The notes: generated from the sequence alone by a model not told the origin. A stretch of DNA of 64,000 nucleotides from Mangifera indica (GCF_011075055.1 NC_058150.1:8066006-8130005), one strand, 5' to 3'; positions 24,085 to 35,650 are shown, numbered from the stretch's first letter. Numbers and translations are program-made.

Positions 24085-24700
24085 AATATTTTAAAAATCG
24101 GATCAGATTAATCGATTTAACTAGTTGAATTGAGAACTAGTTTCAAGTCTAGTTTGACTAATATTAAAAAACAGTTTATTTATTAATTTAATCAAACCCG
24201 ATTAAAACAAATAAACTGATCAAAACCGATAGAACTGGGTTTGACCAAAATTTAGGGTATTTTTTGAAAATTTATTTATTTTTGAGTAATTTGATTATTT
24301 TTATTAGATTAAATGAATTTTTAAATGTTTATAAGGAAAAATAAGTTCAAAAATAAAATAAAATAAAAAAGAGGAAAAAGAAGCATTTCATATCCATTGA
24401 AATATCTTCTATAAGCAATAACTTGCAAAACTATGTATTTTTTTATATCATAAGATTGAAACATTTTTTAATTTTAATTGTTTCATTAAAATCAAATAAA
24501 TAATTAATATTTCTTAAAAAAGATATATTCTAATTCTTATAAATATCGATATTCTGATTGATTTTATTTTTTACAATTTTTTAAGTAAAATCTATTCATT
24601 ATAATTTGATAATAAGTTGAGTCAGTCAGTTTCCAATCAAATCATAAACTAGTGAGACAATCAATTTGATTATCAACCTGATTTAAAAAATATTGCACAT
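24085..24700. mobile_element. Candidate MITE with long degenerate inverted termini
   Basis: The left end CAATATTTTAAAAATCGGAT and the reverse complement of the right end (CAATATTTTTTAAATCAGGT) pair. The pairing continues inward through ATTAATCGATTTAACTAGTT-like sequence against the reverse complement of about 24600-24690. Flanks CACACAAT and CACATAAC resemble a decayed 8-9-bp duplication. The length of about 610 bp and the absence of coding potential fit a non-autonomous DNA transposon, possibly Mutator-like. Confidence 0.55.
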
Positions 24701-25440
24701 AACAAGAAGAATAATCACCTACAAAGGAAGTGCCAGTGTAGGCTAGACGTCAAGTGTAGGAAATGCTGTTAGATTAAGCACATTGAGAGAATCTACAAAT
24801 CGAAGGGTATAGAAGGGAAACAAATGTTCTCGCAAAACTATATTATGTTTTGCAGCAAACATTACCAAAAAAAAAAAATCTTTAGTGAGAAAAAAATTAA
24901 TGACAAAATAAATATATCACCATTATAAATAATATTTTTATAACTTTAATAACCAATTATTTATATCTTCATTAAAAATAAACAAAGTTATACTTTCAAG
25001 TTTCAACAATGAATTTTTAAATTTCTTGTTTAAAAACTTACAAGCCCGTTGTTATTGGTGTATGAGTATATACAAAACTAGGAGGGGATATGAACTCGAG
25101 TAGTGATCTAAACATCCCTAATTTGAGTGTGACTTAGTTTTAAAAACTTCTTATTTAAATTTGGCTCAAATTTAAACTAAACAAATTTAAACTTTATCAA
25201 ACCAAACTGAATCAGTTTCTGAGACTAAACCAATTTTGTTTGAATCCAATCCTAAAAAAAATTATCTAAACAAAAAAACTAGACCAAATATTTTTATCAA
25301 AATTAAATAATATTTAATAGAAAATAAAATTTAATACTTAAACTTTTCGAGTTGATTTCAAAAATAAATAAAATAGTTGTTCGCTTCAATAATTTAATAC
25401 ATTCCATCTTTTTTAACTGACATTTTTGAAACAAAGTCCC
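24701..25440. other. Intergenic
   Basis: AT-rich. The part at about 25080-25260, with repeated AAACTAAACCAA-like motifs, looks like another decayed short transposon, but no ends could be paired. Confidence 0.35.
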
Positions 25441-25543
25441 TAACCTCTAGAACTCATCAAATGTTGGCTTCCTCTGTTGATGAGTTCAACGATGAAAATC
25501 GTCTCCTCTTTTATGCTCAAAATCACAGTGAAACCTCTAAAAC

Positions 25544-25752
25544 TATTGAAGAATAAGTCTTGTTGAAAAAGTCAGTTTGTCCTATTCTTTAGGGATAGTT
25601 TACGTTGCATTTATGTAGGCTTTAGTTGATGACTTTAGTTGCATTTTTTCTAGAATTTTGTTGTTGTAATGCCTATATATAAAGGCTCTTGATTTATGAA
25701 TAAAAGTGTAGTAGATCTTCAGTTTTAGTCTCTCCTTATTTTTTCTGCAACA
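25544..25752 (+). repeat. 5' LTR of the younger copia element
   Basis: It starts TATTGAAGAATAAG (the other copy has the canonical TGTTGAAG) and ends TTCTGCAACA. It contains a TATA box (CTATATATAAAGG, about 25673) and AATAAA (about 25701), so the R region probably starts and ends inside this short LTR. Confidence 0.92.
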
Positions 25753-25988
25753 GTGGTATTAGAGCCACAAGTGAGAGTTCTTGAGAGCCTAAAAAAAAAA
25801 AAACTATGAGTTAAAGCATAGAAAGGAAATATGCCAACAACTTTAGTATTTTCCTGTAAAAGCAGAGAGTTTGTAGCAACTTCATTAATTTTTTTTTTTT
25901 TGCGACAACAGTAAACAAGCATAGTTGCAGTAGATTTCAGAAATAGAAGAGTTTAGCCAGAATTAGTGATTTAAGTTCCAAGTGAACA

Positions 25989-26165
25989 ATGGCAATAGAT
26001 AACTTTGTGCAGCCAATAATACCACGTTTTGATGGTCATTATGATCATTGAAGCATGTTGATGGAGAATTTCTTAAGATCTAAGGAGTATTGGCAGGTAG
26101 TTGAAACTAGAGTAGCAGAATAAAGAGAAGGAGCAGTGTTGACAGATTACTTCAAGTAGAGACTT
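25989..26165 (+). pseudogene. Copia gag N-terminus, truncated
   Basis: Starts MAIDNFVQPIIPRFDGHYDH, then a stop where the family has Trp, then SMLMENFLRSKEYWQVVE. This is the characteristic start of many plant copia gag proteins (IPxFDGxxYxxWxxxMxxxLxSxxLWxxVE). A second stop follows near residue 45 and homology fades at about 26165, where the internal deletion begins. Confidence 0.75.
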
Positions 26166-26633
26166 ATTGCCTTAGTTAGCCTTTTCTTATGACCTTAAAT
26201 TTCTTGGTGGTAAATACTTATTTGGCCTTACATTAATCGGTAAGTTCTAGCAATACTATCATAACACATCCATCAATAGGGACCCCTTCATATCAAACCT
26301 AAAAAAACATGACAACTGTTAGATCAATATTTTTTAATGTCAAATACAACTACTTAGACTTTTTTGCTTCATTCATATAGTTATATTGCGCTAATTAGTT
26401 GCTTAGACTTTTTTACTTCATTCTGAAAAACATGACAACTGTTGCATCATTAATATTTCATATTCATATTATCATTGTTAGTCAAAACAGGTCCAATACA
26501 TGCATTCATTTATAAAGGTTTTATTTAATTACTTATCATGACAACTTTTTGCTTCATAGGTTTGAGTTATTTATCATAGGATCATTAAAAGTTAATTTTT
26601 TGTGTATTATATATATTTGCAGTTTATTAAGGC

Positions 26634-27644
26634 ATGGCTAAAAGAGATAAGAGTTGGATGAATCTTCCTAGATATAGTGATAAATATATGAATGGGGTAA
26701 ATGATTTTCTTGACAAGGCATTTTTCTTGGCAGCTCATGGGAATGTAATTTTATGCCTATGCAAGAAGTGTCATTTATGTTATTGGTATTGTAGAAACAC
26801 AGTGTATGAGCATTTGATTATTGATGGAATAACTCCAGGATACAATGATTGGTATTTTCATGGTGAAGTACTAGATTCTAGTATGAATATAGATGACATG
26901 AGCCAATCTGACAAAAGGGATATGGGTGATGATATAGATGGACTGTTGCATGACACTTTTAGAGGTGTAATCAATGAAGATATTCCATGTAACCAAGAAT
27001 TTAGAGAGGGTCAAACAGATGAGGCTAAGAAATTCTTTAAATTATTGGAGGAAGGGAAAGAAGAGTTATATTCGGGTTGTCAAAATTTTTCAAAGTTATC
27101 TTTCACTATTCGCTTATATCTTTTGAAATGCATCCATGGAATTAGTAATGTGGCGATTACTAATATTCTAGAGTTGCTTAGAGAGGCATTTCCCTATGCA
27201 AAATTGCCTACATCTTTTAATGTAGCTAAGAAAATGGTGAAAGACTTAGGGCTTGAATATCAGAAGATACATGCATGTCCTAATGATTGCATGCTCTTTT
27301 GGGATGAGAATGAGACATTAAGCTCATGTAAGGTATGTGGTGCATCTAGATGGAAATCTAATGGAAATGTTGTAGGGAATAGTCAGGAAAGGTTATCTAA
27401 AAAAGGGTGTCAAATCCCTAAGAAAGTTTTTAGATATTTTCCATTGATTCTTAGGCTTCAACGGTTGTTTTTATGTAAAAAAATTGTTGATTGCATGACA
27501 TGGCATGAAAAATATTGTACTAAAGATGGAAATTTAAGGCATCTAGTTGATGGTGAAGCTTGGAAGAAATTTAATTCATTGTATCCTCATTTCGCACAAG
27601 ACCTTAGAAATGAATATTTATTGAGATGTCATTTGCTAATTTGA
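26634..27644 (+). pseudogene. CACTA TNP2-type transposase, catalytic core deleted
   Basis: A 336-residue open frame. Residues 1-85 (MAKRDKSWMNLPRYSDKYMN ... CLCKKCHLCYWYC ... VYEHLIIDGITPGYNDWYFH) match the transposase-associated domain with its Cys-x2-Cys. The middle (FFKLLEEGKEELYSGCQNFS ... ELLREAFPYAKLP) and the zinc-finger-like CPNDCMLF ... CKVCGASRWK are the usual N-terminal part of plant En/Spm transposases. Homology stops at DGEAWKKFNSLYPHFAQDLR; the family would continue into the RNase H-like core, but here the frame turns and ends within a dozen residues. The intact frame suggests decay by deletion, with little point mutation. It is inactive as a transposase. Confidence 0.85.
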
Positions 27645-27654
27645 GATTTTTATG

Positions 27655-28536
27655 CAGAAAATAGCTAACATCAATATTGAAAATCACAAAAAACAACATG
27701 ATATGCACACTACTGGTCTAAAAAGTTTTGCCAGTATCTACCATAATTTGATAAGTTTTGTAAAATTTGTTATTAATTCACTTGAATTTGAGTTTTAATG
27801 TGTTGCTTGTAACTTGTTTTTGTTATTACATCTTAGCAAAATTCGAAGGAGAACAAAGAATCTCCTACCAAAGTTGAAATGTATCTAGCTACTCGGAAAA
27901 AAAAAGAAGGACGTGTATATCAAGACGATAATAGTACTTGAGAAAAAATAGTATGTTTAGCATAAAACAAAATTGTTAGAGCAACCTTTTTTTTTTTTTT
28001 TATTTACAAACATAAGTTATTATAACACTTGCAATTTAACTTTTTATGGTTTATAAGCTCGAATTGAAGAGTTGTAATCTCGAGGAGAAAGTGGTGAAAT
28101 GTTGGAAGAAGTTACAACTGAATTGGGGCAAAAACGACCTGGTCGTGTGTTATTAATGGGTAACGTTGTTACACCAATTGACTTGAGAGGAAAATGACCA
28201 TCAAAGGATAACTATAAACTTCCAGAGGAGTGCATTGAATCCATAAAATCAACATTGGAAAAAAAAGTAAAGGAGAAGTTAGAAGTAGAGAGGGCAATAA
28301 TTGCCCAAATGAAAGAAGAATTAGAAGTTGAGAAGGAAAAAATGACTAAAGAAATTACTGAAATGAAAGAAAAGATGGAAGCTGAAAGTGCAACAATGGC
28401 ACAACAGATCTTGTTAGTGCTTGTGAATCAAATAGCACAAGTTAACCCAACTATGAATGTGGATGCACTTGGTTCATTGATTACAGGACTTAATTCACTT
28501 CAAGGTGGTTCAACTATACAAAACAACAAAAGGTAA
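27655..28536 (+). pseudogene. CACTA TnpA-like second protein, fragmented
   Basis: Pieces in order: NIENHKKQHDMHTTGLKSFA (27675-27733), an intron-like gap, KVEMYLATRKKKEGRVYQDD (about 27868-27930), another gap, then LEEVTTELGQKRPGRVLLMG (about 28100) with one in-frame TGA near 28196. A charged coiled coil follows (28255-28536, EKEKMTKEITEMKEKMEAES) ending in a Gln/Asn-rich tail. The order 'Tr+k..G', 'GRV..mG' and a coiled coil is that of the plant Ptta/En/Spm (Transposase_24) proteins that bind subterminal repeats. Some gaps may be true introns. Confidence 0.7.
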
Positions 28537-29184
28537 AAATGTTATTTTCTTTAAAAGTTAATATCATTTATTTTATAAAATAATTATGATAAACTTGTTT
28601 GACAATTATTTAGACACTTTAATATAAAATTTTTTCCAACTGCAATTTAACTTGTTTTTACTAATGGGAAGTTGTAATGTAATTGTTTTTTCTTCAATTT
28701 TGTTGGTTGTTGTAGTGGAATTTGACCATAGTGGATCATATTTACAAGCTTTTAGTTTAGATATAAGATGGGTTATAGATTTTGTGATATGTGAGCATAT
28801 AATAGTTTATTAATTTATATTCTAATATTTGGTTAAATAATAATTTAATTGTTTTTTTTTTTTTTTTTTGTTTAAGGATGGTGATTGATGATGCTGGAAA
28901 AAGAGTAAACATTTTATGATTATGGAGGAGACTTGTGATTTAGGCTTCTTTTGAGGACGTCTTTTATCTAAGGACATAAATTCTCTTTATTAATTATGAT
29001 GAGATATGTTAAATGTGTTTATGTTAAGTACTTATTATAAAAATTTGAATTTCTTGACTTTGAATTAAAAATTCTTTTGTTACAATACATGATTTTGTGT
29101 TATATCCTTCTATTTCTTATTTGATTACTTAGTTTATTATCTTTAGGTCATATATTATTTATTTAAAATAGGGAAAAAGGAAAA

Positions 29185-29840
29185 ATATATATAAAAATAC
29201 CATTGCATCATGTACACAAACTGTTGTATTAAATACATATAGCTAATGCAACAACAAATATATAACTGTTGTTTAACCATTAAAATTGTTGTCTTTACAA
29301 TATTACAAATCGTTGCAATAACTAAATAGTCGTTGTTTAAGCATGACACAATCTATCGTCTAAAATATTTGAAACTGTTGCTTAATGGTTTTTAATAATC
29401 GTTGCATTAGCTTAATAACCGTTGCTTAAAAATAATATAATCTGTTACTTAAGGTAGCATATAATCGTCACCTAATCTCTCTAATAATTATTGCTTTAGT
29501 AAAATAGTCATTGCTAAAAAATAACACAATCTGTTGCTTAAAATAACTTATAGCCATTGTCTAAAGTTCTTTATAATTGTTGCCTTTGGTAACTGAAACT
29601 GTTGCATTTGGGATTAAGCAAATTGTTAACTTAAATTACACCAAAACCGTTGCATTTGAATTATTAATGTAGCGGTTATTTTTACTGTTGGCTAAACGGG
29701 TATAAATCGTTGCCTTTTACCTAATGCAGCGGAGGCATTTGTGGTGGCTATGATTTCATTGTCTAAAGTCAAAAGTTACGGTTTTATGGGTTTTTAACAA
29801 CGAAATTTAACTGTTACATTAGACCTTTTATGGTGTAGTG
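29185..29840. repeat. CACTA right subterminal repeat array
   Basis: About twenty copies of a motif close to AAWCGTTGCWTTA occur in both orientations (e.g. AATCGTTGCAATAA, AACCGTTGCTTAAA, AACTGTTGCTTAA, TAGTCGTTGTTTAA), spaced 20-40 bp, ending at TAGTG (29836-29840). Such arrays bind TnpA proteins in En/Spm-type elements. Confidence 0.8.
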
Positions 29841-29841
29841 A

Positions 29842-30995
29842 ACCACCTAGCTATGTGAAGCTTGGAAATGAAAATAAGGTATATAAACTTAAAAAGGCAT
29901 TATATGGGCTAAAACAAGCTTCATGGGCATGGTATAGTCGAATTGATGCTTATTTCTTGAAGGAAGGTTTTAAAAAATGTCCATATAAGCATACACTTTT
30001 CATTAAAATGGATGATGGAGGAAAAATGCTTATCGTGTGCTTATAAGTTGATGACCTTATTTTCACTGGAAATGATAGTGTTATGTTTGACAAATTTAAA
30101 AAGTCCATGATGGTTGAATTTGATATGTCTGATCTTGGATAATTGCATTATTTTGGATATTGAAGTGGTGCAATTTGTAGCTAGGATTTTTATTTCCCAA
30201 AAGAAGTATGTTCAAGAAATCTTAGAAAGGTTTCAGATGAAGAATTGCAACTTTGTGAGTACACCAACTGAGTTTGGATTAAAGCTTTTAAAGGATCCTA
30301 AAGGACAAAAGGTGGATAACATTTTTTATAAGCAAATCATGGGAAGTTTGATGTATTTGACTACAACACGACCTGATATAATGCATGTTGTGAGTTTAAT
30401 TAGCAGGTATATGGAATGCCCAAAGGAGATGTATCTTTCTGTTGCAAAACGAATTCTACGATACTTATAAGATACTGTTGATTATGGGTTGTTTTACAAG
30501 AAGGAAAGAAAAATAGAATTATTTGGCTTTATAGATAGTGATTATGTTGGCGATCAAGATGACATAAGAAGCATTTCAGGATATGTTTTTATGGTAGGAT
30601 CAGGGGTTGTCTCATGGTCTTCAAAGAAACAACCAATTGTCACCCTATCAATAACAGAAGTTGAATTTGTTGCAGCAGCATCAAGTGCATGTCAAGCCAT
30701 TTGGCTAAGGAAGATTCTTGAAGAACTACAGTTCAAACAATAGGAGGCTACTTTAATTTATTGTGACAGTAGTTCAACAATTAAACTTTGCAGGAACCCT
30801 GTTCTGCATGGAAAAAGCAAACACATAGATGTAAACTATCATTTTTTAAGGTATCTCACGAAAGAAAAAGTGATTGATCTTGTTTATTACAAAAGTGAAG
30901 ACCAGGTTGCTGATATTTTTACCAAGCCCCTCAAGTTGGCTACATTTCAGAAGCTAAGGAAGTTACTTGGTGCTTGCGCACAGGATAATGCTTAG
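29842..30995 (+). pseudogene. Copia reverse transcriptase (3' half) and RNase H
   Basis: Begins PPSYVKLGNENKVYKLKKAL then YGLKQASWAWYSRID. The catalytic box reads VCL-stop-VDDLIFTG, so the family's YVDD has its Tyr replaced by a stop. A frameshift follows near 30140. The frame then continues as DIEVVQFV ... GSLMYLTTTRPDIMHVVSLI, a stop in RYL-DTV, then RNase H landmarks FIDSDYVGDQ, WSSKKQPIVTLSITEVEFVA, IYCDSSSTIKL and KHIDVNYHFLR, closing with VADIFTKPLK and a stop at 30995. Four disabling lesions in about 1.1 kb. Confidence 0.88.
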
Positions 30996-31035
30996 TAAAC
31001 TAATTGTTTGCTAACATTCAGTTTAAGGGAGGGAT

Positions 31036-31243
31036 TGTTGAAGAATAAGTCTTGTTAAAAAAGTCAGTCTGTCCTATTCTTTAAGGATAGTTTACGTTGC
31101 ATTTATGTAGGCTTCAGTTGATGACTTTAGTTGCATTTTTCTGGAATTGTGTTGTTGTAATGTCTATATATAGAGACTCTTGATTTATGAATAAAAATGT
31201 AGTAGATTTTCAGTTTTAGTCTCTCCTTATTTTTTTTGCAACA
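31036..31243 (+). repeat. 3' LTR of the younger copia element
   Basis: Starts TGTTGAAGAATAAG after the purine tract AAGGGAGGGAT and ends TTTTGCAACA. Near-identical to the 5' LTR. Confidence 0.92.
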
Positions 31244-31484
31244 AACACTCGTCTTCGAATCGTTAGTGGGTCGAACTGTTTGTCCTTATCATAGCATTGA
31301 TGATGGTCAACTGAAACTCATCTTCTCTCTGGTGTCTCTCTTATCCTATGTTCCTCTTCAACTTTTTATGATTTTCAATTTTTCAATTTATACTAAAGTT
31401 ATTTCGTTATTATCAATAGAAGTTATTTTGCTTGAATGGTGTTGCCTCTTCTCCCCGAAAAATAAGTATAATGAAAAAAACTAG

Positions 31485-31984
31485 AGTGTTTACATCTCAA
31501 ACTTCCTCAAATTATTGATAGAAAACCAGAGTTTCTTTTTGCTTCCCGGACTGGTGTTGCTTCTCCTATTGTACTTCCATTTTGTGTTTTGCTTGGAAGG
31601 GAATGGTTTGTGGCTGCTGGGTTGGCTTCTCCCGGCCTTCAGTTTTTCAGTGTCTATAATCTTTTTTTTTTTTCTTTTTAAGTGTGTTTGTTTTTGTGAG
31701 TTGCCTTTCTCTATATTTTTTTGGCTTAGTATTCCATATATTGTGGCTACAGCTTTTGTTTTCTCTTTTTTCTTTTTTCCATCGTTATTAACAACACAAT
31801 CTTTGATTTGAATCTTATGTGATCATAATGTTTAATGATACGCAATTGTCTTGAATTTACTTGACTTGGGTAATATTATTTCACTAGTTTATTATTTGCA
31901 TTAATTGCTCAATATTCATTAATATTACAATTTATATTAATTTAATTAATTATGTAATACTTAATTTATACGTATTTATAACGA
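31485..31984. other. Intergenic
   Basis: A 98-codon frame at 31515-31811 is hydrophobic and T-rich and looks like chance. Nothing else was recognised. Confidence 0.35.
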
Positions 31985-34900
31985 CCCCTCAAAATTTTAG
32001 TGGTGTGAATCGCGATAACCAAATCTATATTGCACTGTAGGATTTATCCTTTTAAAAATAATAAAAAAATTGAGAAAATTTAATACCATGCCATCATTTT
32101 AAAAAAATCACAACCATCCCCCAAAATTTCAAAAGTTCTCAAGTTAACCCGTAACATATTATCACTTTTTCAAAAAGGTATATTAATTCACATATTAAAT
32201 TAGAATTCTTTAAAATATATATTTTTTACTTATGTCGTAAAATACATATAGTATATTTAAAATACTAATAAATATAGTGTGAACTCGCCATAGATTTGAA
32301 TCCATGGTTGAAGAACACTAGCTTCCTTCATCATATCTTGGTAGCCATCCACATCATGTAAAATCCACACGGTTCTAAATGCAGTCCAACTTTAGTCAAA
32401 TCAATTGACCATCCCTCTCCTCCCTCTCCAACATCCTACAAATGTAACAACGCAACATACCTGATAAGAAAACCTAGACTCCAAATCATGAGTTCATACA
32501 TACATTAAATACATAACCGAGTTTATACATCACCGAGTCAAACATGCCATGTCTATGGATTCCTACATAATTGACATATACACCACCGAGTTTATTCGTA
32601 CATTAAATATAAGAATGAAACAATAAAAAATTAAATTGATATGGCAATAGACATCAAACCTCATAGTTCTCTATAACTTTACTTTTTGTCTCCAGAGTCC
32701 TATGGCTTCGATGCAACAACAATTTTCCCTGACAAAATATCGGTAGCCTAGTAGTTAATAAGAAAATTTTTTCCAAGGGTGATGCAATTCTATTTATTCC
32801 CTTTGAAGAAATTACACCAAGAGTGAAAAATTAAACCATTCATAGTGGATTCACAACAAGACATAAAAGGTTTCTTTTTTTTTTTTTTTGATAAATAATT
32901 CAAATTAAGGTTTTACAAATAAGAGTGTTTTGAATTACAAAAACTCACACTCTTTTATATATATATATATATATATTTATTTATTTTTCTTGATTAGATT
33001 AGAAAAACTTATTAAACTAGGGTATTAGTATAAGTCGAATTAGGAATATTAATTAAAATCAAATTCTAGAAAAATTAGAGTTTAGATAAATAAAGTTAAT
33101 TAAATTAAATATAGCTTTCCTAAATATATAAACACTCCTGAAAACTCTTTTAATAAAATTAAAATAGAAGTCTTAAAACAATAGGAAAACAAATATTAAT
33201 GGAAGACTTAGTTAACTAAATTTGATTAAGGAAAGCTGAATTTAACCAAACTTCACTCAATTAAGAATTTTTATTGCATATGGAAAAGGCTTCTTACAAC
33301 TCCACATCATCATGCACACCCCATGTCATCATGCCACTTCACTAAAGAAGTTGACACATCATCCTTGGTTGCCACATCATGTCACATCATCATGCTTCTA
33401 ATGGATAGATTTTCACTTGCTCGTTTCTTCTGTCTTAACCCAATTTGCTCTCTGTTTTAGACTTCCCACCAAACCACCTGCTTCCTCCTTTTCGAATTTC
33501 TACGAATTTTGCATCTTTTTCCTTCTTGCCTTAATCTAACTTTCCTTCTATGATTTAGAGTCTTTGGTCTCCCATCAACTAGTAAGACACCTAGGTATCC
33601 GATCCAAATGATATTTAACCTATTTGGTGTAATGAACTATAGTTTCTTAAACCCAGACTTCGTTAAATTGTTTAATGTACCTATCTCTTCTCTTCTAGAG
33701 AATGTAGCCTTGTAAACATTGCAATGTTGGTGTCCAAAATTTGATATCATGTAAAGAGATCACTTTATTTGTAAAAGACATAGATCAAAACAAATAATGT
33801 AGAATGTGGTATACAAATGACATGGATCAAAACAACTGAGATATAATTTCATACACAAATACTTTATTTGTAAAAGATTTGACTTGCAACCTTAAATTTT
33901 ATACTATGCAAATATTAAAATATTAGAACTTCGGACCTAACTTCGAAACTGTTTTATGACACTAGGTATTCAACCCTCAGTAGTGTAGCTTGTCCTGTTT
34001 ATAAAGCTCAAAGGCCCTCAACTCATCAAATGCTAACTTAATCCCTAATGAGTCACATAATTATAAGTTCTAAATTCTCACTCCAACGATAGAGTTCTCT
34101 ACAACACCATATTTGGGATCTGACTCTAATAAATGTGTTAAGAATTACCCTATTTAACCTAATTTTTTACATTTAATGTAAAACCCTTTAACATTAAGTT
34201 CCTAATTTAATCACTCATAGATTGATAAATTTCTACTCTGACATAGTCACATCCCAAGAATTCCAAATGAATGTTGTCTTACAATTTAAAGATCACAAGA
34301 CATTATACTTTCTGAAGAAACTTGCATTGCATACTATACTACAAATAATAAACTCATAGTTACCTTTGAAAAATTGAATGAGATTGTGACTGACTTTGCG
34401 TGATTGAACCCTTTAGCCATGGCTAGCAGACCTGATATGTATGGCTTCTTCAAATTATATTGCTCAAGGGAATCAATTGCTGGAAGAAAAAATTTCATAT
34501 CCACTATATCAAAACTTAAACACTTATCACTTCTTAATACAAGAGGATACCTCCCATTGAAGTAGAAGATTTTAAGTTTTGGTGCAGATATCACAAGGGT
34601 TTTACTGCCAGAATTACAATCTAAAATATTTGAAACAGTCAACTTAGCCAGCTCTGGAGCACAAATGTTGAAGCTGTTCAAGGCAAACATCCGACAATTG
34701 ATTAATAATAGGTTCTTGAGATTTAAACAACTCGAGAAGAGATCATGATTGTGATTTATATTCGATAACCATACTCCAAAGAGTTGCAAATTTGTTAAAG
34801 ATTCAAACCCAAAAGGATTTGGCAAGTTTCCCATGTTATAATTTGGACCAAATTTGAGGGTCTTCAAAGTCTTACACTCGTAAAACCTTGGACAGAAAGT

Positions 34901-35650
34901 AGATAGATCTGTTTCAAGTACTTCAACATTGTATTTCTTGGCATAATTGAAAATTCGGCTGACAAGGGATTTGTCCTTTCTCCCGCTGCAATTATACGTA
35001 AGCCTACGGAGACGAAAAGGCTTCCGCCGACGTAACACATGCCGGATATATTTTGCATAATCTTTCCAACTATTGAACGGTTTGTCGTCAAATTTAATAC
35101 TTTCGATTTCGGTCCAATAATGCTTCCACTGCTTCGACAACAGGCAAGTTCTTACTGCTGATCTTGTGTCCATCATAGAGAGGATGCGGCGTATGATATC
35201 ATCAGGCAAATTACTAAGCCTGTCAACACCCGTTTCGTGGCTGTCAATCTTATTTGTTTTCGGCACATTGATCTGAACTTCATAGGTTGTAGGATTTTGC
35301 TTACGGAAATTATATTTTTTGGCTTGAAAACGGCGGTTTCGAACTTTTCCCATGCCGTATTTTCTTCCTTATTTCCCCTTGTGCTTTCGAATCGGATCTG
35401 AGATCCATTGTCAATTATTATTATGATGTATATATGAGATAAGAGAAAAAGTTTATATTATATTCCTATTCCGTTCTCTTACTGTTTTAGTAGGTCGAAA
35501 TTTGTTTAGTTGATAGTTTTCCGTTTGAAGACGCACCCGACACTCTGTCATTCCAACTTTTTTCCGCGTTCTATATTTAAAAAAAAAAAACAAGAATTTG
35601 ACGTTACCTAGTAGAAGTCACAGTAAAATTGACTTTAAGTTTAAGCCAAT
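31985..35650. repeat. Segmental duplication, copy B (pairs with 17790-22950)
   Basis: Direct-orientation copy of 17790-22950, carrying the second F-box gene with its 3' flank and promoter. It lacks the 750-bp AT-rich upstream block of copy A and has its own (T)n and (TA)n expansions (about 32876 and 32957-32976). Its right edge abuts the Mutator-like element end at about 35657. Confidence 0.88.
32333..35353 (-). CDS. F-box/LRR-type protein, copy B
   Basis: Minus strand: exon 1 is 34364-35353 (330 codons), exon 2 is 32660-32728 (23 codons) and exon 3 is 32333-32437 (34 codons plus stop), phase 0 throughout, 387 residues. The F-box reads DRLSNLPDDIIRRILSMMDT ... RTCLLSKQWKHYW, followed by LRR-like segments (LKTLKFGPN, FESLTNLQLFGVWL, CLNLKNLLLINC). 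It is about 80% identical to copy A by eye. Differences include a six-residue insertion after LKFGP and an in-frame two-codon insertion in exon 3 (DVGEGGEGWSIDL against DVGEGWSFDL). Length changes in multiples of three in both places argue that the frames are or were used. Both copies keep the whole F-box, so both may act as SCF substrate receptors; the substrate is unknown. Confidence 0.82.

Larger units (their letters stand above)
26190..29840 (+). mobile_element. CACTA (En/Spm-type) transposon, left end missing
   Basis: The right terminus is GGTGTAGTG ending at 29840, i.e. CACTACACC in reverse complement. It is preceded by more than 600 bp packed with short direct and inverted repeats of an AACTGTTGCATTA-type motif, as in CACTA subterminal regions. 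Similar motifs (GACAACTGTTGCATCA) occur at about 26310 and 26430 on the left, but no CACTA terminus was found there. Two gene remnants lie inside: a TNP2-type transposase start and a TnpA-like protein. The copia reverse transcriptase resumes right at 29841. Confidence 0.82.
25544..31243 (+). mobile_element. Younger Ty1/copia element, invaded by CACTA and internally deleted
   Basis: Two LTRs of 209 and 208 bp (25544-25752 and 31036-31243) differ at about 13 positions plus one indel by eye, roughly 94% identical. The first LTR is followed by GTGGTATTAGAGCC (primer-binding site type), the second is preceded by the purine tract AAGGGAGGGAT. Between them only the gag start (25989 to about 26165) and the last part of reverse transcriptase with RNase H (29842-30995) remain. 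Protease, integrase and the first half of reverse transcriptase are missing, and a CACTA transposon occupies the gap. It cannot move on its own. Confidence 0.9.
25461..31484 (+). pseudogene. Short open frame interrupted by the younger copia element
   Basis: Left of the element, 25461-25543 reads MLASSVDEFNDENRLLFYAQ then NHSETSK, open up to the LTR. Right of the element, 31244-31484 continues as TLVFESLVGRTVCPYHSIDD then GQLKLIFSLVS and ends at a stop at 31484. The target sites AAAAC (left) and AACAC (right) are compatible with a 5-bp duplication that lost two A residues. About 105 codons would be joined if the element is subtracted. I do not recognise the product; it may be an exon of a host gene or a chance frame. 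Confidence 0.35.
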
